Positions 28,322 to 37,462 of a stretch of DNA of 64,000 nt are shown in pieces. The position numbers were made by a program, and so were the translations under genes. Origin of the DNA: Streptomyces dangxiongensis (GTDB lineage: Bacteria > Actinomycetota > Actinomycetes > Streptomycetales > Streptomycetaceae); NCBI RefSeq assembly GCF_003675325.1, contig NZ_CP033073.1, positions 1,984,001 to 2,048,000 on the forward strand, in the 5' to 3' direction. How positions within the stretch are numbered: the stretch's first letter is position 1; every line of letters begins with the position of its first letter. The notes beneath the pieces were generated by a model. The model was not told where the DNA came from. It worked only from the letters and a program-made list of their open reading frames with translations, and ran no database searches.

Positions 28322-29918
28322 TCAGACGGCCCCGGCCCCGGTCAGCGAGCGCACCTCCGTCTCCGCGTACTTGGCCTCGTCCGCGACCTCGTCCGAGGTG
28401 ACCGTGCCCAGCCAGCCGGCGAGGAAGCCGAGCGGGATGGAGACGATGCCCGGGTTCTCCAGCGGGAAGTACTGGAAGTCGACGTCCGGGAACAGGGAAC
28501 CCGGACTGCCGGACACCACCGGGGAGAGCAGCACGAGCCCGATCGCCGGGAACAGCCCGCCGTACACCGCCCACACCGCGCCGCGCGTGGTGAAGCCCCG
28601 CCAGAACAACGAGTAGAGCAGGGCCGGCAGGTTCGCCGACGCGGCCACCGCGAAGGCGAGACCCACCAGGAAGGCGACGTTGAGATCGCGGGCCAGCAGA
28701 CCGAGTGCGATCGCCACGACACCGACACCGACCGCCGCCCACCGGGCGACCGTCACCTCGCTGCGCGGGGCACTGCGGTGCGGTCGGCGCAGCGAGGCGT
28801 AGAGGTCGTGGGCGACCGAGGCCGAGGAGGCGAGCGTGATGCCGGCGACCACCGCGAGGATGGTGGCGAAGGCGACGGCGGCGACGATCGCGAGCAGCAC
28901 CGTACCGCCGGTGGAGCCGGCTCCACCGCCCAGGTCGAGTGCGAGGAGGGGCACCGCCGTGTTTCCCGCCGCGTTCGAACCGAGCACGGCCTGCGGCCCC
29001 ACCACCGCCGCCGCTCCGAACCCGAGGACGATCGTCATCAGGTAGAAACTTCCGATCAGGCCGATGGACCATACGACGGAGCGGCGGGCCGCCCGCGCCG
29101 TCGGCACGGTGTAGAAGCGGGACAGGATGTGCGGCAGGCCCGCCGTGCCCAGCACCAGCGCGATTCCCAGGCTGATGAAGTCGAGACGGGCGGTCCAGTC
29201 CCCGCCGTACTTCAGGCCCGGCGCCAGGAACGCCTTCCCGTGCCCGCTGCGCTCCGCCGCCGTGAGCAGCAACTGGTCGACGTCGCCGTGGAACCGCACG
29301 AGAACGAGCACGGTCAGCGTGACCGTCCCGCCGAGCAGCAGGACCGCCTTCACGATCTGGATCCAGGTGGTGGCCCGCATCCCTCCCAGCGACACGTAGA
29401 TCACCATGAGCGCGCCGACACCGATGACCGTCCAGGCCTGGGCGGCGCCGCTGGTCCGCCCCAGCAGCAGCGCCACCAGGCTGCCGGCGCCCACCATCTG
29501 TGCCACCAGGTAGAGAACGGACACCGTGACCGAGGAAGTTCCCGCGGCGATCCGCACCGGCCGCTCGTTCATCCGCGCGGCCACCACGTCGGCCAGGGTG
29601 AACCGTCCGCAGTTACGCACGAGTTCGGCCACCAGGAACAGCACGACCAGCCACGCCACGAGGAACCCGACCCCGTACAGCAGCCCGTCGTACCCGTACA
29701 GCGCGATGAGCCCGCTGATCCCGAGGAAGGAGGCCGCCGACATGTAGTCGCCCGCGATGGCGAACCCGTTCTCCATCGGGGAGAACAACCGCCCGGCCGA
29801 CGTAGAACTCCTCCGCCGAACCGTGCCGCTTGCGGCTCACCCAGGTCGTGATCCCGAGGGTGACGGCCACGAAGCCGCTGAACAGCAGCAGGGCCAAAGT
29901 CTGATGGTCACCGGTCAC
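28322..29918 (-). pseudogene. Sodium:solute symporter, acetate permease (ActP/MctC) type, one apparent frameshift
   Basis: SSF-family transporter with 13 or so helices, closest in pattern to cation/acetate symporters (GFAIAGDYMSAASFLGISG, GRFTLADVVAARM, GGMRATTWIQIVKAVLLLGG). The GTG at 29918 starts MTGDHQTLALLLFSGFVAVT, but the frame is lost after EEFYVG. An extra base at about 29795-29796 separates it from GRLFSPMENGFAIAG. Removing one base restores a 531-residue protein of normal length. It overlaps the DUF485 gene by 4 bases (GTGA), the usual partner of this transporter. It is convergent with the CitB-like regulator. Confidence 0.88.
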
Positions 29919-30463
29919 AAGGCACCCCTCCGCACTCCGCGGGTCAGCTCCTGGGTGTCCCAGCGCAGTTCCAGCGCGGCCCGGTCCCGGCGCAGCCGCG
30001 CGTGCCGGGCATAGGCCCAGGTCAGCAGAAAAGTGGTGAGGAACTGTCCGAGCCCCGCCAGCATGCCCACGTTCACGGCCCCCACCACGGGTCGGGCCAT
30101 GAGCCGGGGCGCGGTCGTCGCGGCGATCACGTACGCCACGTACCAGGCGAGGAAGGCGCTGGCCCCCGGCACCACGAAGCGGCGGTACCTGCCGCGCACC
30201 TCCTGGAACGCCGCGCTGCGCTGGACCTCGACGTACACGTCCCGGGCACGTACCGCCGCCGCGTCCGGCTCCCGGCGAGCGGGCGGCACGGACGGCGCCG
30301 GCCTGCCGGTGCCGTCCAGTTCACCCCAGCCCGAGGCCGGCGCGTCGTACCAGGGGTCTGCATACGTCCCCTCACGGGCGGGCGCGCCATGGTCTTGCTG
30401 GTTCCCGGCCGAACTGTCGGGACCGTCCCCGACTCCGCAGGAGCGACCTTTACTTGACTGCAT
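29915..30463 (-). CDS. DUF485 membrane protein, partner of the acetate-type symporter
   Basis: A 182-residue protein with a hydrophilic, proline-rich N-terminus and a C-terminal DUF485 domain. The domain has VQRSAAFQEVRGRYRRFVVP, then TM helices ASAFLAWYVAYVIAATTAP and VGMLAGLGQFLTTFLLTWAY. DUF485 proteins are encoded next to acetate/cation symporters in many bacteria. Its stop overlaps the symporter start. The start is uncertain: ATG 30463 is chosen, ATG 30490 also fits, and neither has a convincing Shine-Dalgarno. Confidence 0.8.
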   Translation of the reverse strand: MQSSKGRSCGVGDGPDSSAGNQQDHGAPAREGTYADPWYDAPASGWGELDGTGRPAPSVPPARREPDAAAVRARDVYVEVQRSAAFQEVRGRYRRFVVPGASAFLAWYVAYVIAATTAPRLMARPVVGAVNVGMLAGLGQFLTTFLLTWAYARHARLRRDRAALELRWDTQELTRGVRRGAL

Positions 30464-30532
30464 GCCCAAGCATGGACAGACCGGGAGCATCCGCGACTCT
30501 TCTTCTCCGGACTCTTCACCCCATCAGGTGAT

Positions 30533-31222
30533 TCATCCGATAGATGGCCGCACGAGTCCTTTGCTATAGGCGTACCGCACCGCCTGCGCCCGGTCTTTGA
30601 GGCCCGTCTTGGCGAAGAGGTTGTTGATGTGGGTCTTCACGGTCGCGGTCGACACATGCAGCCGTCGGGCGATCTCCTGGTTGCTGAGGCCTTCGGCGAT
30701 CAGCACCAGGACCTCGCACTCACGTGTGGTCAGCCCATCGGGTGCCCCGGCGGGCGCGGGCGCCGGCGCGGGCTCCGGCTGCGAGAGCCGTTCCAGCAGC
30801 CGGCGCTGGACACTCGGCGACAGTCCCGCGTCCCCCGACAGCACGCTCTGCACGGCACGGACGATCTCGTCCCCGCCTGCGTCCTTGGTCAGGTACCCGC
30901 GGGCACCGGCCGAGAGGGCGGGGAAGAGGGACTCGTCGTCCGCGTAGGTGGTGAGCACCACGACCTGGGTGCCGGGGTACTGCGCCCGGATCCGCCGGGT
31001 GGCCTCCACTCCGTCGCATCGGGGCATCCTGAGATCCATCAGGACGACGTCCGGGGAGAGTTCCCCGACCAGCCGCACCGCCTCCTCGCCGTCCCCAGCC
31101 GCGCCGATGACCTCCACACCGGGCAGCAGCCCGAGCAGCATCACGATGCCCTCCCGGACCACGGTCTGGTCGTCGGCGACCACCACCCGTGCCGGCTTCT
31201 TCCGCCCCTCCGTCTCCGTCAT
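30533..31222 (-). CDS. NarL/LuxR-family response regulator
   Basis: A 229-residue regulator. The receiver has DDQTVVREGI, phosphoacceptor Asp in DVVLMDLRMPRCDG, and LTKDAGGDEI. A short proline/alanine linker (PEPAPAPAPAGAP) leads to the LuxR HTH (LTTRECEVLVLIAEGLSNQE, IARRLHVSTATVKTHI). It overlaps the sensor kinase stop by 4 bases (ATGA) and is the last gene of a three-gene operon. Confidence 0.92.
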   Translation of the reverse strand: MTETEGRKKPARVVVADDQTVVREGIVMLLGLLPGVEVIGAAGDGEEAVRLVGELSPDVVLMDLRMPRCDGVEATRRIRAQYPGTQVVVLTTYADDESLFPALSAGARGYLTKDAGGDEIVRAVQSVLSGDAGLSPSVQRRLLERLSQPEPAPAPAPAGAPDGLTTRECEVLVLIAEGLSNQEIARRLHVSTATVKTHINNLFAKTGLKDRAQAVRYAYSKGLVRPSIG

Positions 31223-32370
31223 ACGGGCACCTTCAGCGTCACCATGAACCCCTCCTCGTCCGGTCCCGCGTCCAGCGAACCGCCCATCAGCTCGGCACGC
31301 TCGCGCATGCCCAGCAGACCGTACCCACCTCCGGCTGCGCCGAGTTCGCCCGGCTGTCCGCCCGAGTCCCGCACGTGGAGCGCCACCTCCTGCTCCCTGT
31401 AGTCGAGCCGTACCCGGACCTTGGCGCCGCGGGCGTGCTTGCGGACGTTCGTCAGCGCCTCCTGAGCGACCCGCCGTACCGCCTGGGACGCCTCGGCCGT
31501 CAGTGGTCTGCGCTCACCCGTGACGGTGACCTCGGCGCCGTCGGCCGCACCGACGAGTTCGGTGAGGAAGTCCTCCAGCGGGGTCAGCTCGCCCCGCAGC
31601 GCGGACAGCGCCTGCCGCGTCTCGGAGAGGCCGTCGCGCGCCATTCCCCGGGCGGCCACCACCCGCTCCAGGATCCGCTCGCGGTCCGCGCCGTTCTCGA
31701 TCAGCAGCCGGGCCGCCTCCAGATGCACCAGCTGCGCCGAGAGGCTGTGGGCCAGCACGTCGTGGATCTCCCGTGCGATGCGGGCCCGCTCGGCCAGTGC
31801 GGCGGACTCGGCCTCGGCCGCGCGTGCGGCCCGCTCCTGAGCGAGCAGCCGCTGCGCATGGCCTCGCGCTTCGGCGTCCAGCCGCAGGACGTATCCGGCC
31901 AGGGCCATGCCCGCCACGGTGGCGGCCGTGGTCAGCCAGACGTCGTTGGTGAACGCGGAGTACGAGGCCAGTGCCACCGAGGTCACGGGAACGGCGGCCC
32001 CGAACGGCAGCCGCTCCAGCGCGGCGACCCCGCAGCCGCAACAGATCACGAGGGCGGGTCCTGTGAACCCGGTGGCCTCGGCGGCGACCGCGATGCACAG
32101 GAGCACGGCCATGAGCGCGAGGGACCGCACCAACCGGTGCTCGTAGGTGGTCGTGAGGAAGGCCCAGGAGACGGGAGCGGCGAGGAAGATCGCCCCCGCT
32201 GCCGCGAGTGATCCCCAGACGCCGACGTGCTTCTGACTGAAGGCAGCCCACAGGAGCATGGCGAGGACGAGCAGCCTGACAGCCCAGGCGAGCAGGCGAC
32301 CGGGCATGGTGGTGCCCGCTCGGCCGAGCGCTTCGCGCGACGGCCAGCGTGTCCAGGCGTTGTCCGTCAC
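31219..32370 (-). CDS. Sensor histidine kinase, HisKA_3 (NarX/DesK-like) family
   Basis: A 383-residue membrane kinase. About five or six hydrophobic helices fill residues 25-170; the dimerisation domain has EIHDVLAHSLSAQLVHLEAA with the phospho-histidine in IHDVLAH; the ATPase domain has QEALTNVRKHA and GYGLLGMRERAELMGG. The GTG at 32370 is preferred because GGAAGGAG ends 5 bases upstream; it overlaps the stop of the upstream DUF1453 gene (GTGA). The cognate regulator follows. Confidence 0.9.
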   Translation of the reverse strand: MTDNAWTRWPSREALGRAGTTMPGRLLAWAVRLLVLAMLLWAAFSQKHVGVWGSLAAAGAIFLAAPVSWAFLTTTYEHRLVRSLALMAVLLCIAVAAEATGFTGPALVICCGCGVAALERLPFGAAVPVTSVALASYSAFTNDVWLTTAATVAGMALAGYVLRLDAEARGHAQRLLAQERAARAAEAESAALAERARIAREIHDVLAHSLSAQLVHLEAARLLIENGADRERILERVVAARGMARDGLSETRQALSALRGELTPLEDFLTELVGAADGAEVTVTGERRPLTAEASQAVRRVAQEALTNVRKHARGAKVRVRLDYREQEVALHVRDSGGQPGELGAAGGGYGLLGMRERAELMGGSLDAGPDEEGFMVTLKVPV

Positions 32371-32877
32371 ACCCGCTCCTTCCACGCCGAACGCTCGTCG
32401 TCACCGTACGCCCGGGCGGGACGGCCGACGGCACCGAGCGACTGGGTCCGCCAGGCGAGGACCCCGCCGCGGACCAGCAGGGTGCCGGCGAGGCCGAGCA
32501 TCAGGGCGGAGCTGTCCTGGTGCAGGCCGAGCGTGGCGCCGAGGGCGAAGAGCCCGGCGCGCAGAGCTATGCCGACGCCCCACACGGCGACGCTCGCCTT
32601 CGTGCTTCTGGTCCAGACCGCCCCGTCGGGGGCTGTCCAGATGCGGGTGGTCCAGCCCCAGCCCGCGCCGGTGGCCAGCCCGATGAACAGGTCTACCGCG
32701 AGCAGGCCAGCGGACTCCGCGCGGTGATGGGCGTCGAGGATTCCGGGCTCGCCCAGGGCGACGACGGCCAGAACCACGGGCAGCAGCCACCAGCGCCGGT
32801 CCGTGTCGCCGGAACTGCCGCGCGATCACCATGCCGACAACGGCCACGATCACCAGCGCATTGACGAGCCCGGACAT
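32367..32877 (-). pseudogene. DUF1453-type membrane protein, one apparent frameshift
   Basis: Small membrane protein in the same operon as the two-component system. The start is ATG 32877 (MSGLVNALVIVAVVGMVIAR) with AGGGGGG upstream. The frame is lost near 32805-32815; the continuing frame reads DTDRRWWLLPVVLAVVALGE and then two or three further helices (LLAVDLFIGLATGAGWGW, VAVWGVGIALRAGLFALGA). Removing one base gives 169 residues. Its stop overlaps the kinase start, suggesting a membrane accessory to the sensor. Function unknown. Confidence 0.75.
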
Positions 32878-33190
32878 CGGTGCCCCCCTGACCGAGAAGG
32901 TGGTGCCGGAAGCGAGTGCTGCCGACGCCTTCGAAGTTACGGAAAGGAGCAGGTCACGGGATCGGAGCCAGGGTGGATCACGGGTGGAACCTCGGAACGG
33001 CCCGTCTCCACCCCTGGGTGGAGAAACCGTCCGGGTCGGCTGGAGCGACGGCTCCGGGTGACCGGAGGGACCCGAGGCGGTCCGGGGTTCGGGGTGCCCC
33101 GAGTGACCCAAGGCGGTCCGGGATGACGGGATGGGTGCGCCACGGCACCACCGGGCGAGCTGTCGGACTGGAATGGCCCCTCTCGCCGGT

Positions 33191-33349
33191 CGGCCGACCG
33201 GCCGACCGGCGAGGGTGGCCAGGTGAGACGGAGCCGTGCGAGACGGGCCGCCGACCCGCCAGCGGAGCTGGACTGCCATTGATCAGCGGAAACGCGCCGC
33301 AGGTGATCGTGAGACATCACGCCCGGCCGACCGGCCGACCGGCGAGGGT
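33191..33349. repeat. Two identical 26-base direct repeats
   Basis: The same 26 bases occur at 33191-33216 and 33324-33349, starting CGGCCGACCGGCCGACCGG and ending GCGAGGGT. Each copy contains internal 8-base repeats and can fold on itself. They are 133 bases apart, in non-coding sequence. Confidence 0.8.
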
Positions 33350-33443
33350 CACTCCTCCGAGCCGTTCCTCCGCGCCGTCCGCGCGTGCCCTTCATCTGAG
33401 CCGTCCCCCGGGTCGTCCGCCCGGGAGGCAGCGGTCGGACACC

Positions 33444-33490
33444 GGTGCAGGGCGGTGGCGTCCGCCTTCCGTCGCCACCGCCCCTGCACC
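33444..33490 (-). terminator. Long hairpin, probable parE terminator
   Basis: Seventeen bases at 33444-33460 pair with 33473-33490 with a single bulge, around a 12-base loop. It is about 95 bases downstream of the parE stop on the minus strand. Confidence 0.6.
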
Positions 33491-33585
33491 GCCGACCCCG
33501 TACCGCCTTCCCCGGCGCACCCACCGCCTACACGCACAGCCCCCCTGGCCCGGGGCACCCCGCCGGACCGAGCCCGGCGCAGCGG

Positions 33586-35709
33586 TCACGCGTCGATGCG
33601 GGACCGGTCGAGCGTCGCCGCCGAGCTGGAGATGAACTCCTTGCGGGGCGCCACGTCGTTGCCCATCAGCAGGTCGAAGACCTGTTCGGCGGCGTCCAGG
33701 TCGGCCAGGTTGATGCGGCGCAGGGTGCGATGGCGCGGGTCCATCGTGGTCTCGGCCAGCTGGTCGGCGTCCATCTCGCCCAGACCCTTGTAGCGCTGGA
33801 TGGTGTCCTTGTACCTGATCCCCTTGCTCTGGAACTCCATGAGCGTGTCCCGCAGCTCGCGGTCGGAGTACGTGTAGACGTACTTGTCCTGCCCCTTCTT
33901 CGGCTGGATCAGCTCGATGCGGTGCAGCGGCGGCACCGCGGCGAAGACCCGGCCCGCCTCGACCATGGGCCGCATGTAGCGCTGGAACAGCGTGAGCAGC
34001 AGGCACCGGATGTGGGAACCGTCCACGTCGGCGTCGGTCATCATGATGATCTTGCCGTAGCGGGCCTGGTCGATGTCGAACGTGCGGCCCGAGCCCGCTC
34101 CTATGACCTGGATGATCGCGCCGCACTCGGCGTTCTTGAGCATGTCGGTCACGGACGAGCGCTGCACGTTGAGGATCTTGCCGCGGATGGGCAGCAGCGC
34201 CTGGAACTCGGAGTTCCGTGCCAGCTTGGCCGTGCCGAGCGCGGAGTCGCCCTCGACGATGAACAGCTCGCTGCGGTCGACGTCGTCGCTGCGGCAGTCG
34301 GCGAGCTTGGCCGGCAGGGACGACGATTCCAGGGCGGTCTTCCGGCGCTGGGCGTCCTTGTGCTGGCGGGCCGCGACACGGGTGCGGGCGGCGGCGACGA
34401 CCTTCTCCATCACCACCCGGGCCTGCGCGGCGGCGTCCCGCTTGGTGGAGGTCAGGAACGCCTTCAGTTCCTTGGAGATCACGTTGAAGACGATGCGGCG
34501 GGCCGCCGAGGTGCCGAGCACCTCCTTGGTCTGGCCCTCGAACTGCGGCTCGGCCAGACGCACAGTGACGACCGCGGTCAGGCCCTCCAGCGCGTCGTCC
34601 TTGACGATGTCGTCCTCGGCAACGCGCAGCAGCTTCTTGGCGCGCAGCATCTCGTTCATCGTCTTGGCGATGGCCTGTTCGAAACCGGCCACGTGGGTGC
34701 CGCCCTTGGGGGTGGCGATGATGTTGACGAAGGAGCGCAGGGTGGTGTCGTAGCCCGTGCCCCAGCGCAGCGCCACGTCCACGCCCAGCTCGCGCGTGAC
34801 CTCGGTGGGCGTCATCTGGCCGTGCTCGTCCAGGACCGGGACGGTCTCCTTGAAGCTGCCCTGGCCCGAGAAGCGGAGGATGTCGCAGACCGGCTTGTCG
34901 CTCGCCAGGTACTCGCAGAACTCGCTGATGCCGCCGTCGAAGCGGAAGGACTCCTCGCCCTTGCTGCCGCCGTCGCCCAGGCCGAACTCGTCGCGGACGA
35001 CGATGGTCAGGCCGGGGACCAGGAACGCGGTCTGCCGGGCGCGCTGGTGGAGGTTCTCCAGGGAGAGCTTGGCGTCCTTGAGGAAGATCTGCCGGTCGGC
35101 CCAGTAACGCACGCGCGTGCCGTTACGGGCCTTGGGGATCTTCTTGGTCTTGCGCAGGCCGCTCCTGGCCTCGAACTTCGCGTCCGCGCCGGCGGAGACG
35201 AAGGCGCCGGGCACGCCACGCCGGAAGCTGATGGCGTGGGTGTGGCCGCCGCGGTCGACCTCGACGTCGAGACGGGCGGAGAGCGCGTTGACCACGGAGG
35301 CGCCGACGCCGTGCAAGCCGCCGGAGGCGGCGTAGGAGCCGCCGCCGAACTTGCCGCCCGCGTGAAGCTTGGTCATGACGACCTCGACACCGGACAGGCC
35401 CGTCTTCGGCTCCAGGTCCACGGGGATACCGCGGCCGTTGTCACGCACCTCCACCGAGCCGTCGTCGTGGAGGATCACCTCGATGTGGTCGCAGTAACCA
35501 CCGAGGGCCTCGTCCACGGAGTTGTCGATGATCTCCCAGAGGCAGTGCATCAGACCACGGCTGTCGGTCGAGCCGATGTACATGCCCGGGCGTTTGCGCA
35601 CGGCTTCCAGGCCCTCGAGGACGAGCAGGTGCCGCGCGGTGTAGTTGGAACCGTCCCGGTCTGCTGCTGCCAGCAGCGCTGTGGACGGCACGGACGTATC
35701 GGCGGTCAC
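33586..35709 (-). CDS. parE: DNA topoisomerase IV subunit B (ParE)
   Basis: A 707-residue type IIA topoisomerase B subunit, the ATPase partner of ParC. The GHKL ATPase part has WEIIDNSVDEAL, DNGRGIP and ASGGLHGVGASVVNALS; the TOPRIM domain has LFIVEGDSALGTAK and MMTDADVDGSHIRCLLLTL; the C-terminus has YKGLGEMDADQLAETTMDP. It lacks the extra insertion of enterobacterial GyrB. The GTG at 35709 gives the expected N-terminus. It is not in an operon with parC. Confidence 0.93.
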   Translation of the reverse strand: MTADTSVPSTALLAAADRDGSNYTARHLLVLEGLEAVRKRPGMYIGSTDSRGLMHCLWEIIDNSVDEALGGYCDHIEVILHDDGSVEVRDNGRGIPVDLEPKTGLSGVEVVMTKLHAGGKFGGGSYAASGGLHGVGASVVNALSARLDVEVDRGGHTHAISFRRGVPGAFVSAGADAKFEARSGLRKTKKIPKARNGTRVRYWADRQIFLKDAKLSLENLHQRARQTAFLVPGLTIVVRDEFGLGDGGSKGEESFRFDGGISEFCEYLASDKPVCDILRFSGQGSFKETVPVLDEHGQMTPTEVTRELGVDVALRWGTGYDTTLRSFVNIIATPKGGTHVAGFEQAIAKTMNEMLRAKKLLRVAEDDIVKDDALEGLTAVVTVRLAEPQFEGQTKEVLGTSAARRIVFNVISKELKAFLTSTKRDAAAQARVVMEKVVAAARTRVAARQHKDAQRRKTALESSSLPAKLADCRSDDVDRSELFIVEGDSALGTAKLARNSEFQALLPIRGKILNVQRSSVTDMLKNAECGAIIQVIGAGSGRTFDIDQARYGKIIMMTDADVDGSHIRCLLLTLFQRYMRPMVEAGRVFAAVPPLHRIELIQPKKGQDKYVYTYSDRELRDTLMEFQSKGIRYKDTIQRYKGLGEMDADQLAETTMDPRHRTLRRINLADLDAAEQVFDLLMGNDVAPRKEFISSSAATLDRSRIDA

Positions 35710-36149
35710 GCGGTTCGCTCCTCGCTGAATTTCAGGTGACCCCCTTTTGGGTAAGGGGGCGGCTTCGGTCGCCGCTCAGAGGGTACCGAGGCCTGGTAGA
35801 GCCGGTGTAACGCCACCCTCGTCGGGATCTCAGACTAGACCAGACTCGTATGAGTGTTCGATCCCTCGATTGAGTGAAGTACACATCACGTTCCCTTGGA
35901 GGCATGAACCATTTAGGCTCCGGGCACGTCCTCATGAACAACCGGCAACCCGGCCGGGAGGACCGAGACCGCAAGACAGCGCGAACCCGTACGCACCCAG
36001 AGACGCACTACGGCACATTCGCCGCCAACCGGCAGCAGTCAGCCGCCCCCGGAAAGTTTTTTCGAGGAAAAGCCACGAGCGGGAACGTTTTCGGGCTGGT
36101 TGGATGTTGACCCTGGTACGACAGCTCGTCGAGCTAGAGAAGAGGCGAC
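35710..36149. other. 440-base region between parE and the DUF7455 gene
   Basis: Divergent promoter region. It contains a possible short reading frame at 35904-36110 (TTGGAGG then ATG, with TTA as third codon) that I do not accept as a gene, and AT-richer stretches around 35865-35935 and 36050-36115 that probably hold promoters. Confidence 0.4.
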
Positions 36150-36380
36150 GTGACTACTGTTCTGACCCCCGCGAGCCCGCTGACGGCCGCCGATCGCTGC
36201 GACCGCTGCGGCGCCCAGGCATACCTGCGCGTCGTCCTGCTGAGCGGCGGAGAACTGCTCTTCTGCGCCCACCACGGTCGCAAGTTCGAGCCGGAACTCA
36301 AGAAGATCGCCGCTGAGATACAGGACGAGACGGAGCGGCTGACGTCCGTTCCGGACACCTCTTCCGAAGAAGAGCGCTGA
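36150..36380 (+). CDS. Small zinc-ribbon-like protein, DUF7455
   Basis: A 76-residue conserved actinobacterial protein. CDRCGAQAY near residue 17 and CAHHGRKFEPEL near 39 give a CxxC...CxHH pattern consistent with one bound zinc. AGAAGAGG lies before the GTG at 36150. The family is found next to hrdB/parE in many Streptomyces; function unknown. A hairpin terminator follows the stop by about 40 bases. Confidence 0.85.
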   Translation: MTTVLTPASPLTAADRCDRCGAQAYLRVVLLSGGELLFCAHHGRKFEPELKKIAAEIQDETERLTSVPDTSSEEER

Positions 36381-36422
36381 ATCTCGCACACACGACGAGC
36401 CAGCCCCGGCACAGGCCGGTGA

Positions 36423-36459
36423 ACGGGCGGCTGCTCCTCCCCCCGGAGCGGCCGCCCGT
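36423..36459. terminator. Hairpin terminator between DUF7455 and the trypsin-like protease gene
   Basis: ACGGGCGGCTGCTCC (36423-36437) pairs with GGAGCGGCCGCCCGT (36445-36459) with one G-T pair and a 7-base loop. It could serve both convergent genes. Confidence 0.75.
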
Positions 36460-36493
36460 CCTCATGCTCTCCCGCAGGCGCTCACGAGCGCCG

Positions 36494-37342
36494 CTAAGGC
36501 CCTTCCGTGGCCCCTGGGGTCGATTGCAGCGCTTGCGCGACCTCCGAGACCCGCGCGTAGACACCGGGCCTCCCCGGCCGCCCACAGCCGCTTCCCCATG
36601 ACACGAGGCCGATCAACCGCCCTCCGGCCACCAGAGGCCCACCACTGTCCCCCTGGCAGCCGTCCGGCCCCCCGGCGACCTCGCCGGCACACAGCATGGT
36701 GGCCGCCCGGTAGGTGCCCTCCGGTCCACCGGGATAGGCCCGGGCGCACGAGTCGTCGGGCAGTACGTGCACGCGTGCGGCGCGCAGCCGGCGCGCGTAG
36801 TCTCCCCCGCCGGTCGTGTCGCCCCAGCCGGACACGAAAGCCTCGGTGCCCGGTGTGTAGGCGGGGTCGTCCGCAGGTGCCATGGCGACGACCGCGCTCT
36901 GGGGCAGTTCCCCGGCGAGGGTGACGAACGCGAAGTCACCTGAGTTCGTCGTGGCCTCGTACGAGGGATCGATCCGGACGTCTCGTACGGCGATCTCCCG
37001 GCCCTCGCCCGACAGCAGGTCCGTGCGGCCCGCGATGATGCGAAGATCACGCACCCGGCTCGGTGGCGCCCCGAGGGCATCCTCGGTCAGGCAGTGGGCC
37101 GCGGTGAGCACGAGGCTGCGGGCTATGGCCACGCCACCGCAGAACTGGCCCGCCCGCGTACCTCCGAACCGGTCACGACTGGCCAGCGCCACCGTCCACG
37201 GGGCCTGGGAGACATCTATCGGGAAGCCCCCGACCACCACGCCGCCGGCCACGGCAGGGACGGCAGTCACCAGGGGTATACCGGTCATGGCGGCCGCCAG
37301 GGCGAGCGGCCGGATCAGTGCCCGGGCGTGGGAACTGCGCAT
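36494..37342 (-). CDS. Secreted trypsin-like serine protease (S1 family)
   Basis: A 282-residue exported protease. It has a signal peptide at about residues 1-32 (MRSSHARALIRPLALAAAMT, cleavage near AVA-GGV). The catalytic triad is visible: His in LTAAHCL, Asp in NSGDFAFVTL and Ser in CQGDSGGPLV. Cysteine spacing (CGG...AAHC, C...CAGE...C...GCG) fits three disulfides. The ATG at 37342 has GAGGAG 5 bases upstream, so the longer GTG start at 37375 is rejected. There is no evident propeptide beyond a few residues (VVVGG), so activation may be simple signal cleavage. Confidence 0.93.
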   Translation of the reverse strand: MRSSHARALIRPLALAAAMTGIPLVTAVPAVAGGVVVGGFPIDVSQAPWTVALASRDRFGGTRAGQFCGGVAIARSLVLTAAHCLTEDALGAPPSRVRDLRIIAGRTDLLSGEGREIAVRDVRIDPSYEATTNSGDFAFVTLAGELPQSAVVAMAPADDPAYTPGTEAFVSGWGDTTGGGDYARRLRAARVHVLPDDSCARAYPGGPEGTYRAATMLCAGEVAGGPDGCQGDSGGPLVAGGRLIGLVSWGSGCGRPGRPGVYARVSEVAQALQSTPGATEGP

Positions 37343-37408
37343 GAGACTCCTCACTCTGGGATGCTGCTGGGACACCCAGAGTCAGCCACCGGCCCACCGC
37401 GCGCAGCA

Positions 37409-37444
37409 CGAAGGCCCGCCCTCCGCGAGGAGGCCGGGCCTTCG
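37409..37444 (-). terminator. Hairpin terminator after hrdB
   Basis: CGAAGGCCCG (37409-37418) pairs with CGGGCCTTCG (37435-37444), with additional inner CCTC/GAGG pairing. It starts 18 bases after the hrdB stop. Confidence 0.85.
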
Positions 37445-37462
37445 CCGTCGTACGACCGCGAC

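Larger units (their letters stand above)
32878..33585. other. 708-base non-coding region between the DUF1453 operon and parE
   Basis: No reading frame with convincing coding bias. It holds the promoter of the leftward DUF1453-kinase-regulator operon, a pair of 26-base direct repeats, GGCGGTCCGGG-type repeats around 33070-33125, and a long hairpin downstream of parE. Confidence 0.5.

Noticed and set aside
35904..36110. Short frame with TTGGAGG ribosome-binding site and a TTA third codon
   Set aside because: Codon third positions are not biased towards G/C and nothing resembles a known peptide; a bldA-dependent peptide cannot be excluded.
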